From Marichromatium gracile (lineage in GTDB: Bacteria; Pseudomonadota; Gammaproteobacteria; Chromatiales; Chromatiaceae), in the NCBI RefSeq assembly GCF_004343155.1, contig NZ_SMDC01000007.1, positions 62,001 through 126,000 of the forward strand: 64,000 nucleotides of DNA, read 5' to 3'. The notes below the pieces were generated by a model, which was not told where the DNA came from, ran no database searches, and worked only from the letters and a program-made list of their open reading frames with translations. Shown piece by piece: positions 7,699 to 17,086 of this stretch. Every line of letters begins with the position of its first letter. Position 1 is the first letter of the stretch. Position numbers and translations under genes: made by a program.

Positions 7699-9087
7699 AT
7701 GCGTTCGGTTCGTATCTTTCGTCATTACATGCGCCTGCCCCTGCTGATCCTGGCCGGGGTCGAGGGGCTGATGTTCGTCGCCTGTTTCCATGCCAGCTTC
7801 CATCTGCGTTGGTGGTCGATCGGTGCCGAGGTACCGGCCTCGACCTCGGGGGTGATGGCCTACTCGGTGGTGCTGGCGGTCGTCTTCGTGCTCTCGATGG
7901 GCGCCATGGGGCTCTACGAGGCCAGCCTCCGCGAGGGCTGGTGGGGCTCGCTGCTGCGCATCGTGCTGGCGTTGCTGCTCGGCGCCGTGGCGCTGGCGGC
8001 GATCTCCTTCAGCTTCCCGCACATCGAGCTGTGGCGCAGCATCCTGGCGCTGACCGTGGTGCTCTCGATCATCGTCGTGAGCGGTCTGCGGTTGCTCTCC
8101 TATGTCATCAAGCCGGGCATCTTCAAGCGTCGTGTGCTGGTGCTCGGTGCCGGACCGCTCGCCGAGGCGGTGATGGTCGCCAATCCACGTGGGCTCGATA
8201 TCGTCGGGCTGGTGCCCCTGCAGGCCGATGTGGACGAGCGCGACTTGCCGAAGCGCATCCCCTATGACCGGCCGCTGCTGCGCATCGTCACCGAGACCCA
8301 GGCCGATGAGCTGGTGGTGGCGGTCAAGGACCGGCGCGGCAAGCTGCCGATCGAGGAGCTGCTCGACTGTCGCATGGCGGGGATCCAGGTGCTCGAGCCG
8401 CAGGGCTTCTTCGAGCGTGAGATGGGGGTGGTCAAGCTCGATCTGCTGACCCCGAGCTGGCTGATGCTCTCCGATGGCTTCCAGCACGGGGCGATGACGA
8501 TGCTGCTCAAGCGGCTGTTCGACGTGCTGGTCTCGGTGGTCTTCCTGGTGCTGCTGTGGCCGGTGATGCTGGTGACCGCGCTGGCGATCGCCGCCGAGAG
8601 CCGCTTCCGCCACCCGGTGTTCTATCGTCAGACCCGGATCGGCGAGAACGGCATGCCCTTCGACGTGGTCAAGTTCCGCAGCATGCGGGTCGACGCCGAG
8701 GCCGATGGGCGGGCGCGCTGGGCGACCAAGAACGACTCGCGCATCACCCGTGTCGGGCGCTTCATCCGCAAGACCCGGATCGACGAGCTGCCGCAGATCT
8801 TCAACGTCCTCAAGGGTGAGATGAGTTTCGTCGGTCCGCGCCCCGAGCGCCCCGAGTTCGTCGCCACCCTGGCGAGCAAGTACGACTATTACGCCGCGCG
8901 TCACCGCGTCAAGCCGGGGCTGACCGGCTGGGCCCAGCTCTGCTACCCCTACGGCAGCTCCGAGGAGGATGCGCTGCGCAAGCTCGAGTACGACCTTTAT
9001 TACGTCAAGAACTACAGCATCTTCCTCGACCTGTTGATCCTGATCGAGACGGTCGAGGTGGTGGTGTTCGGCAAGGGGGCCGTCTAG
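7699..9087 (+). CDS. Exosortase-system initiating sugar transferase (EpsB-like, TIGR03013)
   Basis: A 462-residue membrane phosphoglycosyltransferase. The first half has four hydrophobic helices (within about residues 10-140) and a nucleotide-binding-like domain starting RRVLVLGAGPLAE. From about residue 275 follows the bacterial sugar transferase domain. It begins KRLFDVLVSVVFLVLL and contains KFRSMRVDAE, RFIRKTRIDELPQIFNVLKGEMSFVGPRPERP, and GLTGWAQ near the end. It would move a sugar-1-phosphate onto undecaprenyl phosphate to start the repeat unit of the polysaccharide. It is the plus-strand gene closest to the HPr-rel-A module and converges on the HDOD gene. Confidence 0.9.
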   Translation: MRSVRIFRHYMRLPLLILAGVEGLMFVACFHASFHLRWWSIGAEVPASTSGVMAYSVVLAVVFVLSMGAMGLYEASLREGWWGSLLRIVLALLLGAVALAAISFSFPHIELWRSILALTVVLSIIVVSGLRLLSYVIKPGIFKRRVLVLGAGPLAEAVMVANPRGLDIVGLVPLQADVDERDLPKRIPYDRPLLRIVTETQADELVVAVKDRRGKLPIEELLDCRMAGIQVLEPQGFFEREMGVVKLDLLTPSWLMLSDGFQHGAMTMLLKRLFDVLVSVVFLVLLWPVMLVTALAIAAESRFRHPVFYRQTRIGENGMPFDVVKFRSMRVDAEADGRARWATKNDSRITRVGRFIRKTRIDELPQIFNVLKGEMSFVGPRPERPEFVATLASKYDYYAARHRVKPGLTGWAQLCYPYGSSEEDALRKLEYDLYYVKNYSIFLDLLILIETVEVVVFGKGAV

Positions 9088-9123
9088 CGGCGAGCCGCCG
9101 CGGGCATCGCTCCAGGGCCGTCG

Positions 9124-10054
9124 TCAGTCGTCGTTGTCCTCTTCCTCGCAGTCGGCGAGCGCGCTCAGGGCGTGCTCGCAGGCGTGCTCGCCGAGCCCGA
9201 GGCGTTCGAGCAGGCCGGTCCGGGTCTCGGGATCGCTGGGGCGGGCGCCGAGTCCGTCGCCGCGCCCTTCCAGCAATTGATCGGCCAGACAGGTGAGCAG
9301 CACCAGCGATTGGTGCTCGCCGCTGTAGGCGGGGTTGTGGTGCTGGCGCTGCACCGTCTGCAGTGCCTCGGGCATCTCCCAGGCCTCGAACAGCCAGCCG
9401 CCGAGTTGGGTGTGTTCGACGCCGATGGCGAAGCGCTCGAGGGTCGGCAGCGCCAGCCCGGGGTTGGATTGGATGAAGCGTCCGAGCAGCTGGAAGTGTT
9501 CGGGGAGCAGGTGTCCGAGCAGCAGATAACCGATGTTCTGGGTGACCCCGGCGAGCTCGATCAGGCCGCTGGCCGGGCGTATCTCGGCGGGTTGCTCGCG
9601 CGCGAGCGCCTGCATCAGGGTGGCGCACTGCATGCCGTGACGCCAGATGCGGTCGCGACTGAGTGGTCCGGTGTTGGGGGTCTTGAGCGGGCTGAGCGCC
9701 GCCAGCCCGAGCGCGAGGCTGAACGAGAGGTTGAAGCCGAGTGCGCGCACGATGGCGTCGCGCACGGTGCTGACCGGGCTGCGCGGGGCATAGTAGGGGG
9801 AGTTGGCCCAGCGCAGCAGCTGTGCCGAGAGCATCGGGTCGAGTCCGACCGCCTCGGCCAGCATCAATGCATTGGCGTCGGGGTCGGCGCGCAGCTCGAG
9901 CAGCCGGCGGGTGATCTCGGGCAGGGGCGGGAGCGCCTCGCTCGAACGAATGCGGTCGCGGATGTCGCCCGGTGCGGCCAGGGTCTGTCCGGCGCCGGTG
10001 GCCGACTCCAGGTTCCAGCGCAGGGTCTGGATCTCGTCGGCGGTCCTGGAACGC

Positions 10055-10080
<26 letters not shown>
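9124..10080 (-). CDS. HDOD domain signalling protein
   Basis: A 318-residue protein with one HDOD domain, an HD-like domain without a fully conserved metal site, at about residues 45-255. [48 protein letters not shown] is the typical first half, of which [11 protein letters not shown] and [10 protein letters not shown] are the key pieces. HDOD proteins act in signalling and stress or motility control, usually without known enzyme activity. The C-terminus is very acidic (CEEEDNDD). Its start overlaps the end of the sigma-54 regulator gene by 26 bases, so the pair is co-transcribed and probably co-functional. Confidence 0.85.
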
Positions 10081-11407
<1,327 letters not shown>

Positions 11408-11811
11408 GGGGGGCTAGGCTGTGTCCTGACGTCCTCCACTCCCGGCGCCGTCGGGGCTCCGCCGTGCGCGTGATCGTGAGAGTGGCCATTGTGGTATTGA
11501 GCCGCCCCGGGACGCACGAGCGTCCAGGCCGACCGGTATCCGTCGAGCAGCGTGGGGCGGGCGCCCTGAACGGCGCAGCCACGACGCGCGGCGGCTCGGG
11601 TGTCGCGGTTGGCCAGCGTGGGCGGGTACCAAGGCAGTGTAGCAGTGCCCGCGCGGGCCTCTCAAAGACAGCGCATACCATCGCCTCCCCCCGCCGTTGT
11701 CGATGCTGTGGCCTGGAACGCTCGAGGTCAAGCGCATGACCATGGCGGTTATGGGCAGGCGGTGTCGCCCGCTGTCTGCCAGATCTGGCAGTGGCCAGAC
11801 CCGCTCCGGGG
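11408..11811. other. Intergenic region between sigma-54 activator and protease genes
   Basis: About 400 bases with no convincing gene. It must contain the promoter of the minus-strand activator gene and the end of the protease transcript. The only clear structure is the 16-base palindrome at 11776-11791. Confidence 0.5.
11776..11791. terminator. Perfect 16-base palindrome downstream of the protease gene
   Basis: CTGCCAGATCTGGCAG is a perfect inverted repeat 20 bases beyond the protease stop codon. There is no run of T on either strand, so it is either a weak or Rho-assisted terminator or a protein-binding site. Confidence 0.35.
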
Positions 11812-12705
11812 TCATCGCCAGCACTCGACCCGTGCGATGAATGCGTGGGTGTACTCGAGCATGTCGTCCGGCGGTGTCGATGGCGCCGTTTCCTCGATGC
11901 CGATGCCGTGCCGCTCGAGGAACGGCAGGGTGACGGTGTTGGGGATGGAGACCCCGATGTTGCGCACCACGCGTCCGGTGTGCTCGTAGACCGCCGGGGT
12001 GTCGACCGCGGCGAAGACCACGCCGACCACTCGACCATCGTCGGCGAGGACCGGACCGCCGCTGTTGCCGGGGCGGATGTCGGCATTGAGGGTGAGGGTG
12101 CGCGGTGGGGTGGTGATCAGCCGGGTGGGGGCGATGGTGCCGATGGTCAGCAGCGGGCGCAGTGGCGGCAGTCCCTGGTTGGGATAGCCGACGATTGCCA
12201 CCGTCTCGGGCAGTGGGGCATCGAGCGGCATGAAGGGGGCGGCGCGTTCCGGGCGATAGTCGGTGGCGAGCAGCGCCAGATCGGCGCGGCTGTCCACCGC
12301 GATGGGGCGGGCCGGCGCCATCTCGCCGCGATCGCGCGAGACGGTGATGGTGGTGCAGTTGTTGACCACGTGGGCGTTGGTGAGCAGGTGTCCGGCTGGA
12401 TCGACGAAGAAGCCGGCACCGATGCGCTCGAGGCGCCTGCCGAGTACCCGGGGGTTGCTGTTGACCTCGAGCGAGTCGCGTACATAGCTGCGCCGCCGCT
12501 CACGGATGGCCGCCGCCTCGGCATCGCTCACCGCGCGACCCTGACAGTCCTCCTGACGGGTACGGACCACCATCTCGCGTTGTGCGTCGTAGCAGTTGAC
12601 CAGGGTGGCGCCCACCACGGTGCGGGTGGGCAGGATGCCTGTCAGCAGCAGGAGCACGACGGGCAGGGTGATGAGCGCCGGTCGCGCGCAGGGGAGGGCG
12701 TGCAT
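11812..12705 (-). CDS. Secreted trypsin-like serine protease
   Basis: A 297-residue protein with an N-terminal hydrophobic signal (residues about 10-33), so probably periplasmic or secreted. The S1 catalytic triad is readable: His112 in LTNAHVV, Asp142 in SRADLALL and Ser215 in RPGNSGGPV. Before it is a short cysteine-containing segment (Cys38, Cys54), with a third cysteine at 117. There is no PDZ domain after the protease domain, unlike DegP/DegS. It stands alone between the sigma-54 activator and the acyltransferase, inside the polysaccharide locus. It could mature envelope proteins, but the context does not name a substrate. Confidence 0.85.
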   Translation of the reverse strand: MHALPCARPALITLPVVLLLLTGILPTRTVVGATLVNCYDAQREMVVRTRQEDCQGRAVSDAEAAAIRERRRSYVRDSLEVNSNPRVLGRRLERIGAGFFVDPAGHLLTNAHVVNNCTTITVSRDRGEMAPARPIAVDSRADLALLATDYRPERAAPFMPLDAPLPETVAIVGYPNQGLPPLRPLLTIGTIAPTRLITTPPRTLTLNADIRPGNSGGPVLADDGRVVGVVFAAVDTPAVYEHTGRVVRNIGVSIPNTVTLPFLERHGIGIEETAPSTPPDDMLEYTHAFIARVECWR

Positions 12706-12949
12706 GCTTGGAGTTCCTGTTCGGTCGGGCCATATGGTCGGGAGGAGAGGCCGGTGTCAGCGCTGCCGGTCTGCTTCGCGGTCTGCGTTGCGTGTTCCTC
12801 GGAGTGATCTGGATCCTACAATCGGTCATGATAAGCATGACCCCGTCATCGTCGAGAGGTGGCTCGCTGGCGCCATGTGGCAGCCTGGACGGTTGCGGGG
12901 CCCGACGATTAAGGACGCAAACCCGTTTCTGCCAGGGAGACCCCTTTCC

Positions 12950-13687
12950 ATGTCGAAGGTCGATCTCGTTACACCGTACAAGGAATACTTCAAGATCATC
13001 GCGGCGACAACGGACGAGTTGCGCGACCGGGTGTTCGCGCTGCGCTATGAGGTGTACTGCAAGGAACTCGGCTGGGAAGATGCCGCAGCCTTTCCGGACC
13101 AGCGTGAAACCGACGCCTTCGATGATGATGCCGTGCACTGTCTGCTGTTCCATCGCCGCTCGGGGCGCGATGCCGGCACCGTCCGCCTGGTTCGCTCCCG
13201 CCCCGAGGATCCCGAGCCCAGGTTGCCGCTGATCGAGCACTATGATCGCAGTCTGTTCCGCACCGAGCACAATCCGCTGACCATGCCCAAGGGCTGTTTC
13301 GGCGAGATCTCCAGGCTGGCCCTGCACGAGCAGTTCAGGCGTCGCCCGGGGGAGCAGTCGACGCCCGAGGGACATGGCACCGAACTCTTCCAGTGGACCC
13401 AGGACGATCGCCGCCGGTTCCCGCACATGGCGCTGGGGCTGTATCTGGCGGCGGCGACCATCGGTCTGTCCGAGGGCATGGAGGGCGTCTACGCGATGAT
13501 GGAGCCACGGCTGGCGCGTCATCTGCACTTCGGCGGCATCTATTTCGAGCAGGTCGGCGAGGCGATCGAGTTTCGCGGCGCGCGCGCGCCCTTCTACATC
13601 TCGCGCCAGATGCTGTTCGAGCGTCTCACGCCGCCGCTGCAGGCATTGCTCGATGCCATCGCCGAGGATCTCGACGTGGCGCTGTGA
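12950..13687 (+). CDS. PEP-CTERM/exosortase system-associated acyltransferase (TIGR03694-like)
   Basis: A 245-residue protein of the GNAT-like group related to acyl-homoserine-lactone synthases. FALRYEVYCKELGWE near residues 29-43 is the typical N-terminal region. GCFGEISRLALHEQFRRR near residues 115-132 is the conserved core, and the C-terminal half holds ARHLHFGGIYFEQVG. The family occurs only with exosortase systems, where its product is unknown. The ATG at 12950 follows AGGGAGA by about ten bases; a longer frame upstream has no support. It ends 14 bases from the convergent second acyltransferase. Confidence 0.85.
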   Translation: MSKVDLVTPYKEYFKIIAATTDELRDRVFALRYEVYCKELGWEDAAAFPDQRETDAFDDDAVHCLLFHRRSGRDAGTVRLVRSRPEDPEPRLPLIEHYDRSLFRTEHNPLTMPKGCFGEISRLALHEQFRRRPGEQSTPEGHGTELFQWTQDDRRRFPHMALGLYLAAATIGLSEGMEGVYAMMEPRLARHLHFGGIYFEQVGEAIEFRGARAPFYISRQMLFERLTPPLQALLDAIAEDLDVAL

Positions 13688-13701
13688 GGTTCGCGGCATG
13701 C

Positions 13702-14346
13702 TCACAGCGTCTTGCTGCCGGCGCGGCCGAAGGCTGGGTTGTGATCGAGCTGCGGGATGTAGCGGCTCTGTGTGAAGGCGTGTCGACTGCAGTCCTCCAC
13801 CCGTCCGATCATCGGCACCACATGATCGCCGATCTCGGGGATCCACAGCGGTTCATGGATCGGCCTGAAACCGATGCGTCGATACAGTGGGGTCAGCTTC
13901 GGGGTCGAGTTGAGGATGACGTGGGTTGCGCCCCAGTGCTGGAAGCAGTGGGTCGCGGCCCGGAACAGGGCGCGCAGGATGTTGTAGCGTCGGCGCCAGG
14001 GGCTGCGGATCACCAGCATGCTGCCCGATGCGGCAAGACAACGACCGCCCGGTTGCTGCTCGTGCATACGCAGCTCGGCGATGGCGGGACGGAAGTCGAA
14101 GTGGGTCTCGGGGGGGAGTCCGTGGCCGGTCTCGAGGTTGACGCGGATGGCCGCCACCGGTTGCGCGCGATCATAGGCGAGGATGTGGCGCACCCCCCCG
14201 AGCCGGTCGAAGCGATCGGTGAGTTTCGCCGCGGGCAACGGGACTCCGCCGTAGCGCCCTTCCTCGACGATGTACACTTGGTGTCTGAGCCAGAAGGCGT
14301 CCTCGATTTGATCTGGCGTCCTAGCGATCAGTATCTTAATCGTCAT
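13702..14346 (-). CDS. FeeM-like N-acyl amino acid synthase / autoinducer-synthase-like acyltransferase
   Basis: A GNAT-fold protein of about 214 residues from the start MTIKILIARTPDQIE. FWLRHQVYIVEEGRYGG aligns with the autoinducer-synthase-like N-terminal region, and PAIAELRMHEQQ resembles the conserved core. The middle part reads YNILRALFRAATHCFQHWGATHVILNSTPKL, and the C-terminus IGFRPIHEPL is GNAT-like. Such enzymes join a fatty acyl group from acyl carrier protein to an amino acid. It lies tail to tail with the exosortase acyltransferase and head to head with the FAD oxidase. The start is uncertain; initiation at 14409 or at a GTG at 14427 would lengthen it. Confidence 0.65.
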   Translation of the reverse strand: MTIKILIARTPDQIEDAFWLRHQVYIVEEGRYGGVPLPAAKLTDRFDRLGGVRHILAYDRAQPVAAIRVNLETGHGLPPETHFDFRPAIAELRMHEQQPGGRCLAASGSMLVIRSPWRRRYNILRALFRAATHCFQHWGATHVILNSTPKLTPLYRRIGFRPIHEPLWIPEIGDHVVPMIGRVEDCSRHAFTQSRYIPQLDHNPAFGRAGSKTL

Positions 14347-14480
14347 CGTCGATGATAGAGCTGTGCTTTTTGGGCTGGTCGCGTCCGCTGCGGTCCATGG
14401 TTGAGCCATGCTAACGGATTCGTGCACTGGGTCACATTCTTTTCACACGAGCGGTTGCATCGGCGGGAGGATTACACGCA

Positions 14481-16118
14481 ATGGAGGCACGAAGGATGTG
14501 CATGAGCGACGCTGCCGACCTGAACTCGGCGCTGGAACTCTGGAAGGAGCAGCTCGGAGCGCAGCGTGTTCTGGTCGGCGAGGCGGCCGAACGCAGGTAC
14601 GGAGGCGACACCACCGGAACGCAGCGTCGGATCGCCGCTGCGCTGCTGGTCGAGGACGCCAGCCAGGTTGCCCCCCTGGTGAGCGTTGCCGCCCGCCACG
14701 GGCTCTCCCTGTATCCGATCAGCACGGGCAGGAACTGGGGGTATGGCGGCGCCCTGCCAGTTCGCGATGACTGCGTGATCGTCGATCTCGGCGCGCTGCG
14801 CCGGATTCTCGACTTCGATCCCGAGCTCGGCGTGGTCACCCTCGAGCCCGGGGTGACCCAGGCGCAGCTCGCCGAGTTTCTCGACCAGGGCGAGCACCCC
14901 TTCCTGGTGCCGGTGACCGGTGCCGGTCCACACTGCAGCCTGATCGGCAATGCGCTGGAACGTGGCTACGGCATCACCCCGCATATCGATCATTTCGGCG
15001 CGCTGACCGACCTCGAGGCGGTGCTCGCCGATGGCTCGATCTATCGCTCGATGCTCAGCGAGGCCGGTGGCGAGGGCCTCGCCCGGTTGTTTCGCTGGGG
15101 CATCGGTCCCTATACCAACGGGCTCTTCACCCAGAGCGGCTTTGGCATCGTCACCCGTGCCAGCATCGCGCTGGCGCGCCGCCCCGAACGGGTCGGCATC
15201 TTTCTCTTCAGCCTCAGGAACGAGGCGGCGCTCGAGTCGGCCATCATCCGCGTGCGCGATATCCTGCAGCGTCTGCCCGGGGTGGTCGGCGGGGTGAACC
15301 TGATGAATCGTCGCCGCGTGCTCGCCATGGCCGCGCCCTATCCGCAGTCGCGTCTCGACCGGCACGGGCTGATCCCCCAGGCGGTGATCGACGAACTCGG
15401 CGCCCAGTATCAGGTGCTGCCCTGGACCGGCTTCGGCACCCTCTACGGCTCGGCGGCGGTGATGGCCGCGGCGCGCCGCGAGATCCGTCGCGCGCTCTCT
15501 GGGGTCGGCGTGCGGCTGATCTTCCTCAGCCCGGAGCGCGCCGCGCAGCTTGCCCGGTTCGCACGCTGGCTGCCCGGCCGTATCGGTCGTGGTCTGGCCA
15601 GTACCGCCATGACCCTCGCCAGCTCGCTCGAACTGGTGGCCGGTCGTCCCAACCAGACGGCGCTGCCGCTGTGCTACTGGCGCAACCCGGCGGCGATGGG
15701 CGAGGGGATGCTCGATCCGGCGCGCGATGGTTGTGGTCTGCGCTGGTACTCGCCGCTGGTGCCGATGCGCCCGCGTCAGGTGCGCGAATATGTCGACATG
15801 GTCGAGCGCATCGGGTTGGAGCACGGCATCGAGCCTCTGATCACCCTCACCAGCCTCAACGATCGGGTGTTCGACAGCACGGTGCCGCTGATCTTCGCCC
15901 GTGACGAGAGCGGTGCCGGCCAGCGCGCCGCGCGCGCGTGTCATCGCGCGCTGGTGGCGGCCGGACGCGAGATCGGTTGTTTTCCCTATCGCGTGGGGGT
16001 CGATGGCATGGGCGAGCTCGACAGCCTGCTCGATCACTCCAGGGACTTCGGGCGGCGGCTGCGCCAGGCCCTCGATCCCGCCGGGGTGATCGCGCCTGGT
16101 CGTTACGAGGGGGGCTGA
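14481..16118 (+). CDS. FAD-linked oxidase of the VAO/PCMH family
   Basis: A 545-residue flavoprotein with an N-terminal PCMH-type FAD domain. The key piece is LYPISTGRNWGYGGALPVRDDCVIVDLGALRRI, of which PISTGRNWGYGG (about residues 78-89) is the FAD pyrophosphate loop. VTLEPGVTQAQLAEFL and the glycine-rich GAGPHCSLIGNALERGYG follow. The C-terminal cap resembles p-cresol methylhydroxylase and vanillyl-alcohol oxidase, which act on para-alkyl phenols. No cytochrome subunit gene is adjacent. GGGAGG precedes the ATG by about ten bases; ATGs at 14496 or 14502 are alternatives. It probably forms a transcription unit with the methyltransferase-like gene downstream. Confidence 0.75.
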   Translation: MEARRMCMSDAADLNSALELWKEQLGAQRVLVGEAAERRYGGDTTGTQRRIAAALLVEDASQVAPLVSVAARHGLSLYPISTGRNWGYGGALPVRDDCVIVDLGALRRILDFDPELGVVTLEPGVTQAQLAEFLDQGEHPFLVPVTGAGPHCSLIGNALERGYGITPHIDHFGALTDLEAVLADGSIYRSMLSEAGGEGLARLFRWGIGPYTNGLFTQSGFGIVTRASIALARRPERVGIFLFSLRNEAALESAIIRVRDILQRLPGVVGGVNLMNRRRVLAMAAPYPQSRLDRHGLIPQAVIDELGAQYQVLPWTGFGTLYGSAAVMAAARREIRRALSGVGVRLIFLSPERAAQLARFARWLPGRIGRGLASTAMTLASSLELVAGRPNQTALPLCYWRNPAAMGEGMLDPARDGCGLRWYSPLVPMRPRQVREYVDMVERIGLEHGIEPLITLTSLNDRVFDSTVPLIFARDESGAGQRAARACHRALVAAGREIGCFPYRVGVDGMGELDSLLDHSRDFGRRLRQALDPAGVIAPGRYEGG

Positions 16119-16167
16119 TGCCGCACCTCGGGACGGACCCCTTCACCGATCAGGAGCCTGGCCGACG

Positions 16168-16956
16168 ATGATGCAACAACGTATCCATCTCTTCGAACTC
16201 GAGGATCTGCCCTGGTTGCCGGCCGCGATCCGCGACGGTATCACCGACTTCCTCGAGTTCGCGGTGCGGGTTCCCGACCTCTATCGCCCGGTGGCGCCGC
16301 GTCTCGAACGTGCCCTGAAGGAGAGCGGGGCGTCGACCATCCTCGACCTTTGCGCCGGCGGCGGCGGTCCCTGGATGCGGATGCTCGATCAGCTCGGTCC
16401 GGTTCGCGCCGGCGAGGTCCGCGTGTTGGTGAGCGATCTCTATCCCAATCGCACCGCCCTGGCGCGGCTGCGCGAGCAGGCCGGGGCGCGGGTCGAGGTG
16501 GTCGAGCGCTCGGTGAGCGCGATGGCGGTGCCGCGAGATCTCGAAGGCTTCCGCACCCTGTTCTCCGCCTTCCATCACTTTCGCCCGCGCGAGGCGCGGG
16601 CGATCCTCGCCGATGCCGTCGAGCAGGGGCGGGGGATCGCGGTGTTCGAGTCGACCCAGCGGCATCCGCTGCTGCTGCTCTATATGCTCTTCACCCCCCT
16701 GCTGGTGCTGCTTGCCACCCCCTTCATCCGTCCCTTTCGCTGGAGCCGGCTGTTCTGGACCTATCTGATCCCGGCGATCCCGCTGGCGGTGATGTTCGAC
16801 GGTATCGTCTCCTGTCTGCGCACCTACAGCGTCGCCGAACTCGATGCGCTCACCCGTGGGCTCGAGCGCGAGGGTTATCGCTGGGAGCGTGGCGTGGCGC
16901 GGCTGGGACCCTTGCCGGTGGGGGTGACCTATCTCATCGGATTGCCGGGGCGCTGA
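16168..16956 (+). CDS. SAM-dependent methyltransferase-like membrane-associated protein
   Basis: A 262-residue protein. ILDLCAGGGGPWMRMLD (about residues 58-74) is a class I methyltransferase motif I, with VSDLYPNR as the acidic loop after strand 2 and TLFSAFHHFRP in the motif IV area. Unusually, two strongly hydrophobic segments follow (about 168-190 and 195-215), suggesting attachment to the membrane and a lipid-like substrate. The gene is 49 bases after the FAD oxidase on the same strand. A methyl acceptor cannot be named. It could also be a non-enzymatic relative that has kept only the SAM fold. Confidence 0.65.
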   Translation: MMQQRIHLFELEDLPWLPAAIRDGITDFLEFAVRVPDLYRPVAPRLERALKESGASTILDLCAGGGGPWMRMLDQLGPVRAGEVRVLVSDLYPNRTALARLREQAGARVEVVERSVSAMAVPRDLEGFRTLFSAFHHFRPREARAILADAVEQGRGIAVFESTQRHPLLLLYMLFTPLLVLLATPFIRPFRWSRLFWTYLIPAIPLAVMFDGIVSCLRTYSVAELDALTRGLEREGYRWERGVARLGPLPVGVTYLIGLPGR

Positions 16957-17086
16957 GCGGGCACCGTCTCGGCTCCTGGTGTCTGTCGGTGATCGCGCCG
17001 GCAGTACACTCGTGCAACGAAGGTGAGGGCGTGTCGTGCTGGCCTCGGACGCCCCGCCTCGAGGCCATTTCGCAAGAGGATGATCG

